DNA from: Vanrija pseudolonga
Taxonomy: Eukaryota > Basidiomycota > Tremellomycetes > Trichosporonales > Trichosporonaceae
Direction: 5' to 3'
Length of the DNA stretch: 64,000 bases
Assembly: GCF_020906515.1 (NCBI RefSeq)
Contig: NC_085855.1
Span: 868,001 to 932,000, forward strand
Part shown: piece after piece, positions 55,672-64,000 of the stretch
Layout of the letters: each line of letters begins with the position of its first letter
Position numbering within the stretch: position 1 is the stretch's first letter
The notes under the pieces: model-generated
Told to the model about the DNA's origin: nothing
Seen by the model: the letters and a program-made list of their open reading frames with translations, nothing else
Database searches by the model: none
Position numbers and translations under genes: made by a program

Positions 55672-58600
55672 ATGAACCCACACTCCTTCTCTCGCAACTA
55701 CTCGACCGGCCTTGCCGGTTACAACCGGCCAGCCATTCCGAGCATGGACAGCTACGGGTATGGTAACAGTGGTCTCTCCACCAAAGACGAGTCCCATGGC
55801 CGCGACCGTGATAGCTCCCGAAATGAGAGCTCGTCAAGAGCGGCCGTCCCGCAAGCTTTCCCTGCTTCAGGCGGTGGCCCCACAGGCAAACGCGGCAGTC
55901 GCGCATGTGTCGCATGTGAGTTGTGACACACTCCGAGTCATCTTTGGGCTCACCATTACAGGCCGTAAAGGAAAGAACCGTTGTGAATGGGACCCATCGG
56001 GTTCGAAACAGACTTGTCGGCGATGCCTACTAAACGGCATCCCCTGCGTCTTTGAGAAGGCGTCTGACCGAAGGGAAGGCCGGGGCAGGAGTGACAACCC
56101 TTCGGGAAGTGGTTGGAATGGTGATGCTGAAGGTCGAGTTACCAACTTGGAGAAGAGTGTGCAAGAGCTGGCCAACGGCCAGAACCAGATTCAGACTGCT
56201 GTACGTGGACGCCAGATGGCCGATCCAACTTCCCCTCGCTGACACGGCTCTCTCTCTCTCTCCAGCTTCAACAAATCCTCTCCATGCTCCCTCAGTCTGC
56301 ACCAGCAGCGACACCGTCTTCCTTGCAGACTTTTGTGCCGCCCAGCGACGCCTCGTCCATCACACCCATTGCTCACATCTTCAACTCGTCCACGACCCCA
56401 CCCTCCGTCTTCTCCAATGCATCCCCTGCTGTGGCCCAGCAACACTCGGGCGTGATGTTTGCGGGATCAACCGGCGAGGCAGCACCTCGGTCCCCGCAAA
56501 ACATTGCCAGCGGTCGACGCACAGGCGAGGCAATGCACACCGACGACGAAGCCCGGGTCTGGCCAAAGCTACCCGGATTTGCGCCGCCAGTAAGTTGAAT
56601 CGACACCACAGCTATGAGACGTGTTGGGCTGAAACAACCTTCAGAATCACCGCTTCGGCACGTACGGTATCATCCCACTGTCTTCTGCGCCACCATCCCC
56701 AAACCACTCGCGTCGATCCTCCCGTGCGTCCAGCGTCAACTCGATGTCATCGGATGCCGCTGTTCCCTCCTCGTCAATGGGTGCGCCGATTCAGGCGCTT
56801 CAGACGCTTGCCAACGCCGCCGACCAAGCTGCTGCCCTTGCCAACGGTGGTGTGTCGAGTGAGAACCCGACAGACGAGCCGCCCTCAGACGCTTCAGCCT
56901 CTCATCGAGCGTCCGACGAAGGCACCGGCGTAAGCAGCTTTGCAGACCGGCCACGGAGTCGTAAGCGCAAGCGAGTTACAATCGGCGGAAGGACCATTCA
57001 CCTACGAGTAAAGAAGCAGACCAAGCCTGACCCGACGCCCCGAAACCCATTCCCCGATGTGGTAACAAAGGGGTTGGTATCTGACATCGAGGCTCGAGAG
57101 TTGTGGGACATGTGAGTTCACCCGGCCGGCCCAGAATCTCACCTCCTCAGCTTCTTTTCCGGTTGCCACTACTTTGTTCCCCTGTGGGACAAGAAGTACG
57201 ATACGTACGAGACATTCATTGAGCGTACACCATTCTCTACCAATGGTGAGTCCGCACTCCTCCCATCCGCGCTTACATCCAGGATTGCTGGCGGTGGCCG
57301 CTAAGATTCGTGCCGGGAACGGACCCCTTGGCCAAACGTTCCACAGATGTCTTGAAGAGGCTCAAGGCATTGCCCGATCAACATTGTTCGGTCCCATTGT
57401 CCGAAAGGAGGCCGTACTTGCAATGCTCATTCTGAGTGTCTGGAGCCAATACAGCTGGCTCCCCTGTGGACACGCCCTGAGGATGGGGCTAGACATGAAC
57501 CTTCATCGGGCACTCGACAAGCTGGTCGATTCGGATGAGCAACGTACAGAGATTGAGGAACGTGACCTTGGTAAGTGGTGCACTTGTGACGGCTCTGACA
57601 GCCTCAATCAGTCGTCTCTGCACGAATCTGGCTCAACTGTTACCTCCACGAGCAGCTGTAAGTTTTGATACTGGGGTTCGAGTTCATCGCTCATACCGCA
57701 CAGCTCTTCCCTCGGCACTGGCAAGCCAATCCTTCTCCGTGACGATTCTTCGGTCCGGGCCGCCCGTGTCCTTTTGTGAGCCAGCAACAACCAGTCTTGA
57801 GTAACGCCTAACACCTGCCTAGGTCCCACCCAATGGTGTCAGAAACCGATGCTAGCCTTGTTGCGCGTGTTGAGCTTGTTGGCCTTCGAGGTGAGCAGAA
57901 ACTTAACCCCCTGTGAGCCCTTACTAACAAACAACAGTCCGCATTCTAGACCACTTGACGCCTCTCCACGGCAAGGTTGACTCGGATACCATCCTGTTCG
58001 TGCGAACCGTGTTTGGACAAATGCAGGACTGGTATCAAGAGTGGTACGACATCCACAGAACTAGATACGACGAGGATAGCGTCCTTGTCCGCCTCTTGGA
58101 GGCTGACCTCGTCTACGCTCAACTGTGGACCGTGTGCGTTGCCCTGCGTGGTTGCCAGTGGGACAAGGTGAGAGTTCCGTCTACCAAAGCCCTGCTCACC
58201 CCCAGCTCTCCAACGATCAGAGGGAGCTTGCTTTCGAGGCCAAGGACGCCGCCCTACGATGTGTCCAAGTCTTCCTCCATTCCAAAACCCTCCGCAGCCA
58301 TCTCAAATGTGAGTGACGCTCTCTGCAGGCGTGCGTGCGTCTCCAGTCTAACATTCCCCAGATGCAACGCACGACCAGCTGGCCACTGTGGCCTTTGCTG
58401 CCGTATTCCTCTTGAAGATTGCTATGCTGTACCCCAGCGCAATCTCCCTGCCGACTCTGAACAACCAGGTGTCCGAAATCGCCCACGTCCTGTCTGCCGA
58501 GTGCTTCGCCGAGCGTTACGCCTTGACTCTCAAGTTGATGCTATCAAACTTTAGACGCAAAACAGGCGCCCTGTCAACCGTCCCTGGGACCCCTCGTGGT

Positions 58601-59063
58601 GGCCATTACCTCTCTGACCATTTGCCAACAAACCCGCCTACTGCCTCCGAAGCTGTCGGTGACCTTGCAGGCGGACTGCAGAGTCTTCTCAGCTTACCCG
58701 CGATGGGTGATGGGTTGGCAGACGGCATGGCGGGAGATGCATGGCCGGTCTTCAGCGACACCACCGAAGGCTTTGCGTGGCCAAACGAATTCAGTCCAAG
58801 CAATCTCCCCACCTGGCTACAGGACAACGTGAGTGACTAGGAGGTGAGAGCCATCTAACACGCACAGAACTTTGCCGATCTGGGTTTGCCAGTCGATGGC
58901 TCGGATTCTCTCTTCCTTCCTCTTGAGTGAGTAATGCCCATTGTTGCTGTTGCTAATCGGCCCAAGGCTCGCAAACATGTTCTTACCCTCGGGGACGACG
59001 TCCAATGCGACGTATCAGTTTACCTTGCCAGACTCGAATGACGTTGGAGCGGAAGCTTGGTAG
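55672..59063 (+). CDS. Zn2Cys6 fungal transcription factor
   Basis: Nuclear DNA-binding regulator with target genes unknown. About 900 residues in more than ten exons. The zinc cluster is split by the first intron (55916-55961), which joins RACVAC to RKGKNRCEWDP; the rest is TCRRCLLNGIPCVFEKASDR, so all six Cys are present. A coiled-coil dimer segment follows (RVTNLEKSVQELANGQNQIQ then LQQILSML). After a Ser-rich linker and a basic stretch (RPRSRKRKRVTIGGRTIHLR) comes the middle homology region: GLVSDIEARELWDM, FFSGCHYFVPLWDK, AVLAMLILSVWSQYSWLPCG, ALRMGLDMNLHRALDKL, ARIWLNCYLHEQLSSLGTGK. The C-terminus is acidic and hydrophobic (NLPTWLQDN, then DGSDSLFLPLE), consistent with an activation domain. 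The start MNPHSFSRNYS is the first good ATG. Confidence 0.87.
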
Positions 59064-59510
59064 TATGATGCAGCTCATTAATCAAGCTAGCAACGGGAGT
59101 GGTGCACATCTTACAGAGACAATGGTCTTGGCATAGGTGTCTCCATTGAGCGGTTTGCCCTCAACCGTGTGGGTGGTTCTTTGTGAGCTTTTAAGTTGGG
59201 CTCCTTGTGGTGACGGGCTCGTCACCGTGGCTCCTTGGCAAACAACACGTCATGGGGCGTCGCATACAGTACAGTGTGGGTGATCTACAATAGCTGTGGG
59301 GAAGTGTTCGTGTGAGCGAAACGGAGTGTGGGTCTGGGTGACTATGTCAGTAGGTGGGTAGCAGCGACGGTTGACTGTCTCTCAAAAAGCTCACCGTCAA
59401 GGGCGTGAAAGTGGGCCTGGCAAGCCTGTGCTGCAGGACTGGCGATACAGTGGTGTGAGGTGGGGAGTCGGTGGGGGTGCTGGGACGTCGAATACGATGG
59501 GTTGTGGTGT
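59064..59510. other. convergent intergenic region, nothing recognised
   Basis: About 450 bp between the 3' ends of the transcription factor gene and the small minus-strand gene. No repeats or coding potential supported. Confidence 0.4.
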
Positions 59511-59824
59511 TTAGCTTGGTATGGTCGAGCTGATCCAGGTCTCATTGGACACACGGTGACGCCATAAATCGACCATGCGACTTGACGACATGTAGATGAT
59601 CAACTCATCGATCATGGCAGATCCTACGCCCACGCCTCGCAGCTCGTCGATAAAGTCCCCCAAGCTCATCGTCTAGAAGATGTTAGTTAAAGCTACCAGC
59701 AGAAAAGGGACACGCGTACATTGCTTGGATGTTGCAAAAGCAGCGCATGCGCGGCCGCAGCAAGGGACACAAGCCTCGCGCGGTCCTCCGCCGTCATGCC
59801 ATTGGAAAAGATGTCGGCCGACAT
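59511..59824 (-). CDS. small two-exon hypothetical protein
   Basis: Not recognised. Exons 59720-59824 and 59511-59672 (47-nt intron, donor GTACGC, branch CTAAC, acceptor TTCTAG) give 88 residues. The N-terminal part (MSADIFSNGMTAEDRARLVS then AAAAHALLLQHPSN) and the second exon (MSLGDFIDELRGVGVGSAMI then DELIIYMSSSRMVDLW) look helical. Good splice signals, an acidic/hydrophobic pattern and even codon use support a real gene. A GT within the last codons could lead to a further 3' exon, so the C-terminus is uncertain. Confidence 0.5.
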
Positions 59825-61055
59825 AGTCACTAGAGAGTAGGGATTTGGGATGAGGGCGGAGGGGATGCCGGGGAAATGCGAATCTCCGAGAGGTGTTGTA
59901 GACCTGTCGGGAGGGCAGAGGCGGAGGAGGAAGAAACGGCGAGTCGTTGTGCTGTAACGACGAGAGTGATAGGATTTAAAGAGTGAAGGTGAATGAATGT
60001 AGCTGTAAAGAGTGCGTTGAGCTTGTCCATCCTAAATGTGCAACGAGGCAAGGCGAGGCGAGGTGAGGCGAGGCGAGGCGAGGCGAGGCGAGGCGAGGCA
60101 GTGTGCAGGTTGGTTGGGATCCTTGTTGTTTTGGGGGATAGGGTTGTCGCCGTGTCTGTTTGCGAGCACGGTTGGCCTCGTGTTCAAGGTGAGGCTGACA
60201 GGACTGTGCGCGATGAGCAGACGCAGACGCGCGCAGATGCGCAGTTTCACGACGACCAGGTCCAAGACTGTCGCGACGCGGGGGTGCTGTCCTCGTGCTT
60301 GGAGCAGCGTTAGCGTGTGCTCTAAACTGACGTCGCCATGCTGTCGGCGGCGTGAGCTCGGCATGGCGGCGAGGCGACCAAGCGCACGCAGGGCCCAGGG
60401 AATGGGGCAAAGGGGCCGTCCTTGCGTGGAAATCTGGAAGCCTCCTCCTCCTTGAAGCCCGAAGCGAGGTTGGTGGGCTGTGCGGGCACGTTCTCGATCT
60501 CGCCCTCTCGCGCCTCTCGCGCCTCTCGCGTGGTGTATGGCGTGGGAGCACTCGCGCCGGTGCTCGCACGCCTCACGCATCACGCATGCTGTACGGGGTG
60601 CGTCGAGGTTGCCACGAGGCTCAGGGACGATCCAATCATCAGAAGGATGGGCAACAGAGGGGGAAGCGTGCAGACAGTGCCATGTATGCTGTGGGGACGC
60701 CACCACGCCGGGGCCGCGAGACGCCACGATCGAGCAGCCCCCCTCGTCCGTGTTGTTGTTTCGATTGCGGCATTGAAAACTTCGGTAACGGCCGGAAGGG
60801 AGACGACTGTGACTAAGAGGACATATGAGTCACCCGCGGTTGTGCATCGGCGCTGGGTGTCTGTGGGCCAGTCGATCAGTCGCCCGTCTGTCGTTGTGCA
60901 GCAAGCGGGCGGCACTGATCGTACTGTCGCGCGCAGACGACAAGACTACCACAGATCCGCCACAACATCAGGTCCAAGTCACGTGGATTATTGGGGCTCC
61001 GTGTTTGCCACCCAGCAGCGCCCCACTCGTCGTTTCAAACCCCCACTTTGTGTCA
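59825..61055. other. 1.2-kb divergent intergenic region with AGGCG repeat
   Basis: Between the small minus-strand gene and the FRA10AC1 homologue. A pentanucleotide AGGCG repeat lies at 60045-60100. Long open frames on the minus strand are Arg/Ser/Pro-rich compositional shadows of this GC-rich sequence and are not called. Confidence 0.5.
60045..60100 (+). repeat. (AGGCG)n microsatellite, about 10 copies
   Basis: Copies are perfect except for an A and a T substitution near the left end. It lies upstream of the 88-residue gene, probably in its 5' flank. Confidence 0.88.
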
Positions 61056-61774
61056 ATGACCAACGACGAAACAACAACAATACCATCCATCCCACCAGCC
61101 ATGAGCAGGGCACCTCCCAAGACGTCAGAATGGGATGTTCTCAAGAAGCACCACAAGTTCGTCCAACCTTTCTTCTCAGTTCTTGCTGCTAACCACATCG
61201 GCACACCAAACACACCCAGATTCAAACGTGCAGATGACGAAGCAGATGACGGCACATGGGAAGAACGGCTCGCCAAGGGGTACGAGAACAAGCTCTTTCG
61301 AGAGCTTGCCCTTGTGAGTCATTTGCGGTTGGATCGTATCAAGCTCCCCCCGCTAACGTACCTTGCGAGCAGATTGATCTCAAACACTACAAGTCGAAGC
61401 GTTTTGCCTTGAGATGGAGGACAGCGACCGAGGTCGTCGACGGCAAGGGGGACGAGACGTGCGGCTCGTTGCGCTGTCAACATCACACCCCGGCTCGACT
61501 TGGCGACTCGACTCGACATTCGCGATCACCGCCCCGCTCTACCACACCGTTGAGAACGTTTGAGCTGCCATTCGTCTACCAAGAAGACGGCGAGCGCAAG
61601 GAGACGATGGTCAAGGTCCGACTCTGCCGACGGTGTGAGGCAAAGCTCAAGTGGCGACCGGATGATCGAGACAGTGCATCACCAACACGCCGAGAGGCCA
61701 AAACGGAGAAGAGGTCTGCAGAGCATTCCAGCGCCAACGCCGGCAGGGGGGACTCGAAGCGGCGGCGAGGGTAA
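61056..61774 (+). CDS. FRA10AC1: FRA10AC1 homologue, nuclear splicing-associated protein
   Basis: Member of the FRA10AC1 family, a nuclear protein found with late spliceosomes in animals; the fungal role is inferred. Exons 61056-61156, 61220-61313 and 61373-61774 give 198 residues. Blocks: SEWDVLKKHHKFKRADDEAD across intron 1; GTWEERLAKGYENKLFRELA and IDLKHYKSKRFALRWRTATE (the family's W-E-x-R-L-A-K-Y and K-Y-K-x-x-x-F-x-x-R-W-R motifs); a CxxxxC-type site in VVDGKGDETCGSLRCQH; TFELPFVYQEDGERKETMVK, then KVRLCRRCEAKLKW with the second Cys pair. The four Cys probably bind zinc. The basic tail (KTEKRSAEHSSANAGRG then KRRRG) is a likely nuclear localisation signal. A second in-frame ATG at 61101 is an alternative start. 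Confidence 0.87.
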
Positions 61775-62174
61775 GGTTCGCCGAGAGGAGCGCACCGGGT
61801 TTGAGGTGTTTGATTTGGGATTGTCTCCCATTAATCGCAGGGCTCGGGACGCAGTCACAAGTGACCTATGCATGAGTTCGCCACCACGTGCATCTTGCAC
61901 TGTAGTTTCTACCTACTTACTAGTTCTCGTTCAGGCAGATGAAGATGTTTCTGAAAGTCAGTGACCACGACTTAAAGGGGGGTAATGAATAAGCGAATGC
62001 CACAACGCGTCGCGCGCAAGGCGCGCGCCCAGACCGTCTTGCCGCATCGTCATACTGGTCGGTCGTCGTCCAGATCCAAATAACAATCCCAGTCACTCAA
62101 CCTCGTCATCATCAACGACAACTTGCTCACTCTTCGCCCAGTCGCCATTGTCGGCTCTCTCTTTGACAAAAAAC
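61775..62174. other. intergenic, nothing recognised
   Basis: 400 bp between two plus-strand genes. It holds the FRA10AC1 3' end and the dynamitin promoter. No repeat or coding potential supported. Confidence 0.4.
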
Positions 62175-63535
62175 ATGTCCAGTAAATACTCTGGGCTGCC
62201 CGATATCGTACGTTCATGGCTGCGCCCATCATATTCACATTGCAGGACTCGGCGCCAGACGTGTTCGAGACAACGGATGAAGTCGACGTTGCTCTCCAGG
62301 GCGTGAGTGACCACTTTCTGTTCAACCTCCTGACTCGAAGGATGGTGATGGAGCCGAAGATGCTCGCACTGCAGCTCCTTCTAGCGACCCGAAAGACATA
62401 GACGTCTCTCAACTCCCCTCTCGCAAGGCGGCCGGCCGAACTTACACATTTGAGAGTCCAGGTTTGTCTGCCCGAGCGCCTTTTCTGGCGTCCGTCGTGA
62501 GCTCGCCGCTGACTACAGCCCCAGATGCCGAGATTATTGTCGATCGCCCGCCCCGCAAGGAGTCGCATCTCGCTCGCCTCCGACGCCTACAGTCCGAAAT
62601 CGCTGAGCTCGAGCGCGACCTTCAGGCGAGTGCAAGTGCTCCCGCCAAGCCATCTCCGACTGGTGCTCCGGCACGCTCTTCCGCTTTACCTCCAAAGGAG
62701 CCAGTCGACGTGGTCACCGAGCTCGCTAGTGTGAGGGAGAGGCTTAGTACCGTGGCCCAAGGGAACGACGAGCAGTTCCGAGGCTCGATGGTCAGCAGGT
62801 CAAAGGACTGGGAAGGACGAATACGCAAGCTGGATAGCAGTGTCCCACAGCCGAAACGAGAGGAAGAAGCAACACCAGAACCCTCTACAGCCAATGCCGA
62901 CCCGCGCAGAGCTGGCGACATTGAGTCTCGGATCATGACGCTGGAGAAGATTGTCGGGAACGACCAAAACAACGAGAGGGTGGGTTGCAACGTTCGAGGC
63001 GATAACTGACACCTGGCAGCTTCCAGTGTCGATCACTGATAGCCTAACTAGGCTGGATCACCTCTTAACCATTCTTACTCAGCCTCGCCACCTTGATTCC
63101 ATCTCTCGCCGTGTCAAACTGTTGCTTGTCGATCTGGATCGCGCCACGGCGTCATCGCGTAGGGTCGGATTGGCGGCTGGATCGGACAAGCCGGCAACAA
63201 CACCGACTGGTTTGTCGCCAGCGGATCAAGAAGCCTTGCAACGCCTCTTCACGCTCCTCCCGCGACTCGACCCCTTGATCCCGTCTATCCCGCCGCTTCT
63301 TAATCGACTTCGAAGTCTGTCCAGTCTTCACACCGAGTCATTCGGCATCGCGGCAGATCTTCGAGACCTGCAAGCATCCGACAAGTCTGTTTCTGAGGAA
63401 GAGCGTTCACTTCAGTCCATCGTATCAGGTGTGCAGAAGGGACTGTCCGAGGCCTCGGGGGGCATCGCAAAGAACTGGGAGTCTCTTAATAGTCGTCTCC
63501 AAGCTCTGGAGGAACGGCTGCAGTCCCTTGTGTAG
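62175..63535 (+). CDS. DCTN2: dynamitin, dynactin p50 subunit
   Basis: Shoulder subunit of dynactin, the cofactor of cytoplasmic dynein. Exons 62175-62207, 62246-62302, 62341-62461, 62519-62979 and 63020-63535 give 395 residues, matching the family (about 400). The N-terminus SSKYSGLPDIDSAPDVFETT is the dynamitin signature. The third exon starts after the acceptor ACTCGAAG so that GDGAEDARTAAPSSDPKDID stays in frame; the nearby CTGCAG would not. RTYTFESP then ESHLARLRRLQSEIAELERD open the helical core, followed by coiled coils (DVVTELASVRERLSTVAQ, IMTLEKIVGN, SITDSLTRLDHLLTIL) and a C-terminal coil NWESLNSRLQALEERLQSLV. Introns are 38-57 nt. Confidence 0.92.
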
Positions 63536-63560
63536 TTTGGCATTCTAGCATGTATATTTT

Positions 63561-64000
63561 CTACGGTGTGGCCTTTGTTGGCGCGTCACCCATCGTCCCG
63601 AATGGGTACACATCTCCCTCCGCGGCAGGTCCGTTGGCGAACGCCATCACCTGATACTGACTGCCCATGCCCATTTCGTCGATGAGGCGTTGGGCTCCTC
63701 GTCGGATGCGCCTTTGCTTATCCGGGTCGTCAGCTGCCGAAGAGAGTAGTGAGGTCAACCTTGGCTCGAGGCCCAAGGCTAACAAGAAGCTCGCTTGAGA
63801 GATAGGGCCGTAGCAAGTGGCTAGCAGTTGTCAGCTGACAGTAGCAGCGCAAACGTGGGGACGTACCGACACCTTCAAGTGACTCTCGAAGGTACGCAAA
63901 GTCAACGTTGGCAGTCAAGTCTGAAGAGCCCGGCTCATCAAAGACATCCACAATCTTGTGCTTTCGGAACGCCTGAGTTTTGTTAGGACCGAGCTACCGC
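63561..64000 (-). CDS. NDUFAF7: NDUFAF7/MidA methyltransferase, C-terminal part
   Basis: Mitochondrial arginine methyltransferase needed for respiratory complex I assembly. Only the 3' end is in the window; the 5' part lies beyond 64000. Exon sequence visible: AFRKHKIVDVFDEPGSSDL then TANVDFAYLRESLEGV, then across a 47-nt intron ATCYGPISQASFLLALGLEP, RLTSLLSSAADDPDKQRRIR, RGAQRLIDEMGMGSQYQVMA. This matches the family end: D-L-T-A-x-V-D-F, Q-x-x-F-L-x-x-L-G, then G-M-G-x-x-Y/F-K/Q-V. The window ends inside an intron whose CCTAAC branch point and CTCAG acceptor lie at about 63973-63985. The stop TAG (63561-63563) is 26 bp from the dynamitin stop, so the two genes converge closely. Confidence 0.85.

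Noticed and set aside
57660-57710. GGGTTCGAGTTC resembling a tRNA B box
   Set aside because: Lies in an intron of the Zn2Cys6 gene with no matching A box or acceptor stem.
59976-60727. Two overlapping minus-strand frames of about 200 residues
   Set aside because: Arg/Ser/Pro-rich compositional frames over the AGGCG repeat and GC-rich DNA; no splice or family support.
1-64000. Transposons, virus-like elements, CRISPR arrays, rRNA and tRNA genes
   Set aside because: No reverse transcriptase, transposase, integrase or capsid-like frames, no terminal repeats around a coding unit, no spaced direct repeats of CRISPR type, and no cloverleaf with A and B boxes noticed by eye. A tRNA scan would be needed to be certain.

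Overview
The window looks like nuclear DNA of a basidiomycete yeast. A relative of Trichosporonales or Cryptococcus (Tremellomycetes) is the best guess. This is inferred from GC-rich coding sequence, intron-dense genes whose introns are mostly 34-100 nt, CTAAC/CTGAC branch points lying close to the acceptor, and the protein families present. No species can be named from the sequence alone. Genes sit on both strands, usually 150-600 bp apart, and are unrelated housekeeping or signalling genes. I see no operon or biosynthetic cluster, and no recognisable transposon, virus-like element, rRNA, tRNA or CRISPR.

Layout. 0.9-14.9 kb: riboflavin synthase (RIB5), a CWF19-like spliceosomal protein (DRN1 type), an RNPS1-like RRM/RS splicing factor, mitochondrial porin, a GT32-like type II membrane glycosyltransferase, a TMEM14-family membrane protein, an ALKBH7-like mitochondrial dioxygenase and riboflavin kinase (FMN1). 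14.9-26.3 kb: a large TFIIB-like zinc-ribbon protein, mitochondrial single-strand DNA-binding protein (RIM1), a probable Mediator subunit 9, a PDK1-type kinase with a PH domain, and an AIFM2-like flavoprotein. 27-37.5 kb: a CLASP microtubule protein, a RagC/D-type GTPase (GTR2) and the replication checkpoint mediator MRC1. 37.7-46.1 kb: one 2,730-residue RIM15 kinase (PAS, zinc-binding motif, split kinase, receiver domain). 47.4-52.9 kb: a SAP-like/coiled-coil orphan, the regulatory subunit of glutamate-cysteine ligase, an HD-domain phosphohydrolase and a CsbD-family stress protein. 52.87-54.3 kb: a diverged tandem satellite. 55.7-64 kb: a Zn2Cys6 transcription factor, an 88-residue hypothetical protein, a FRA10AC1 homologue, dynamitin, and the 3' part of an NDUFAF7/MidA methyltransferase cut by the window edge.

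The most unusual feature is the satellite directly behind the CsbD gene. Its units are about 170 bp, arranged as a repeating B-A-A trimer of about 511 bp. Sequence matching the unit runs across the CsbD stop codon into its last codons, so the array appears to have grown from the tail of that gene. Other points of interest are many 34-39 nt introns, a GC-AG intron, a low-complexity insertion of about 190 residues inside the PDK1 kinase domain, an in-frame alternative splice possibility inside the RNPS1-like RRM, and a 27-bp coding minisatellite in the TFIIB-like gene.

Shared themes: RIB5 and FMN1 are two steps of flavin synthesis; PDK1, GTR2 and RIM15 all act in nutrient signalling; porin, RIM1, ALKBH7 and NDUFAF7 are mitochondrial. 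These are thematic links only; adjacency here does not show co-regulation.
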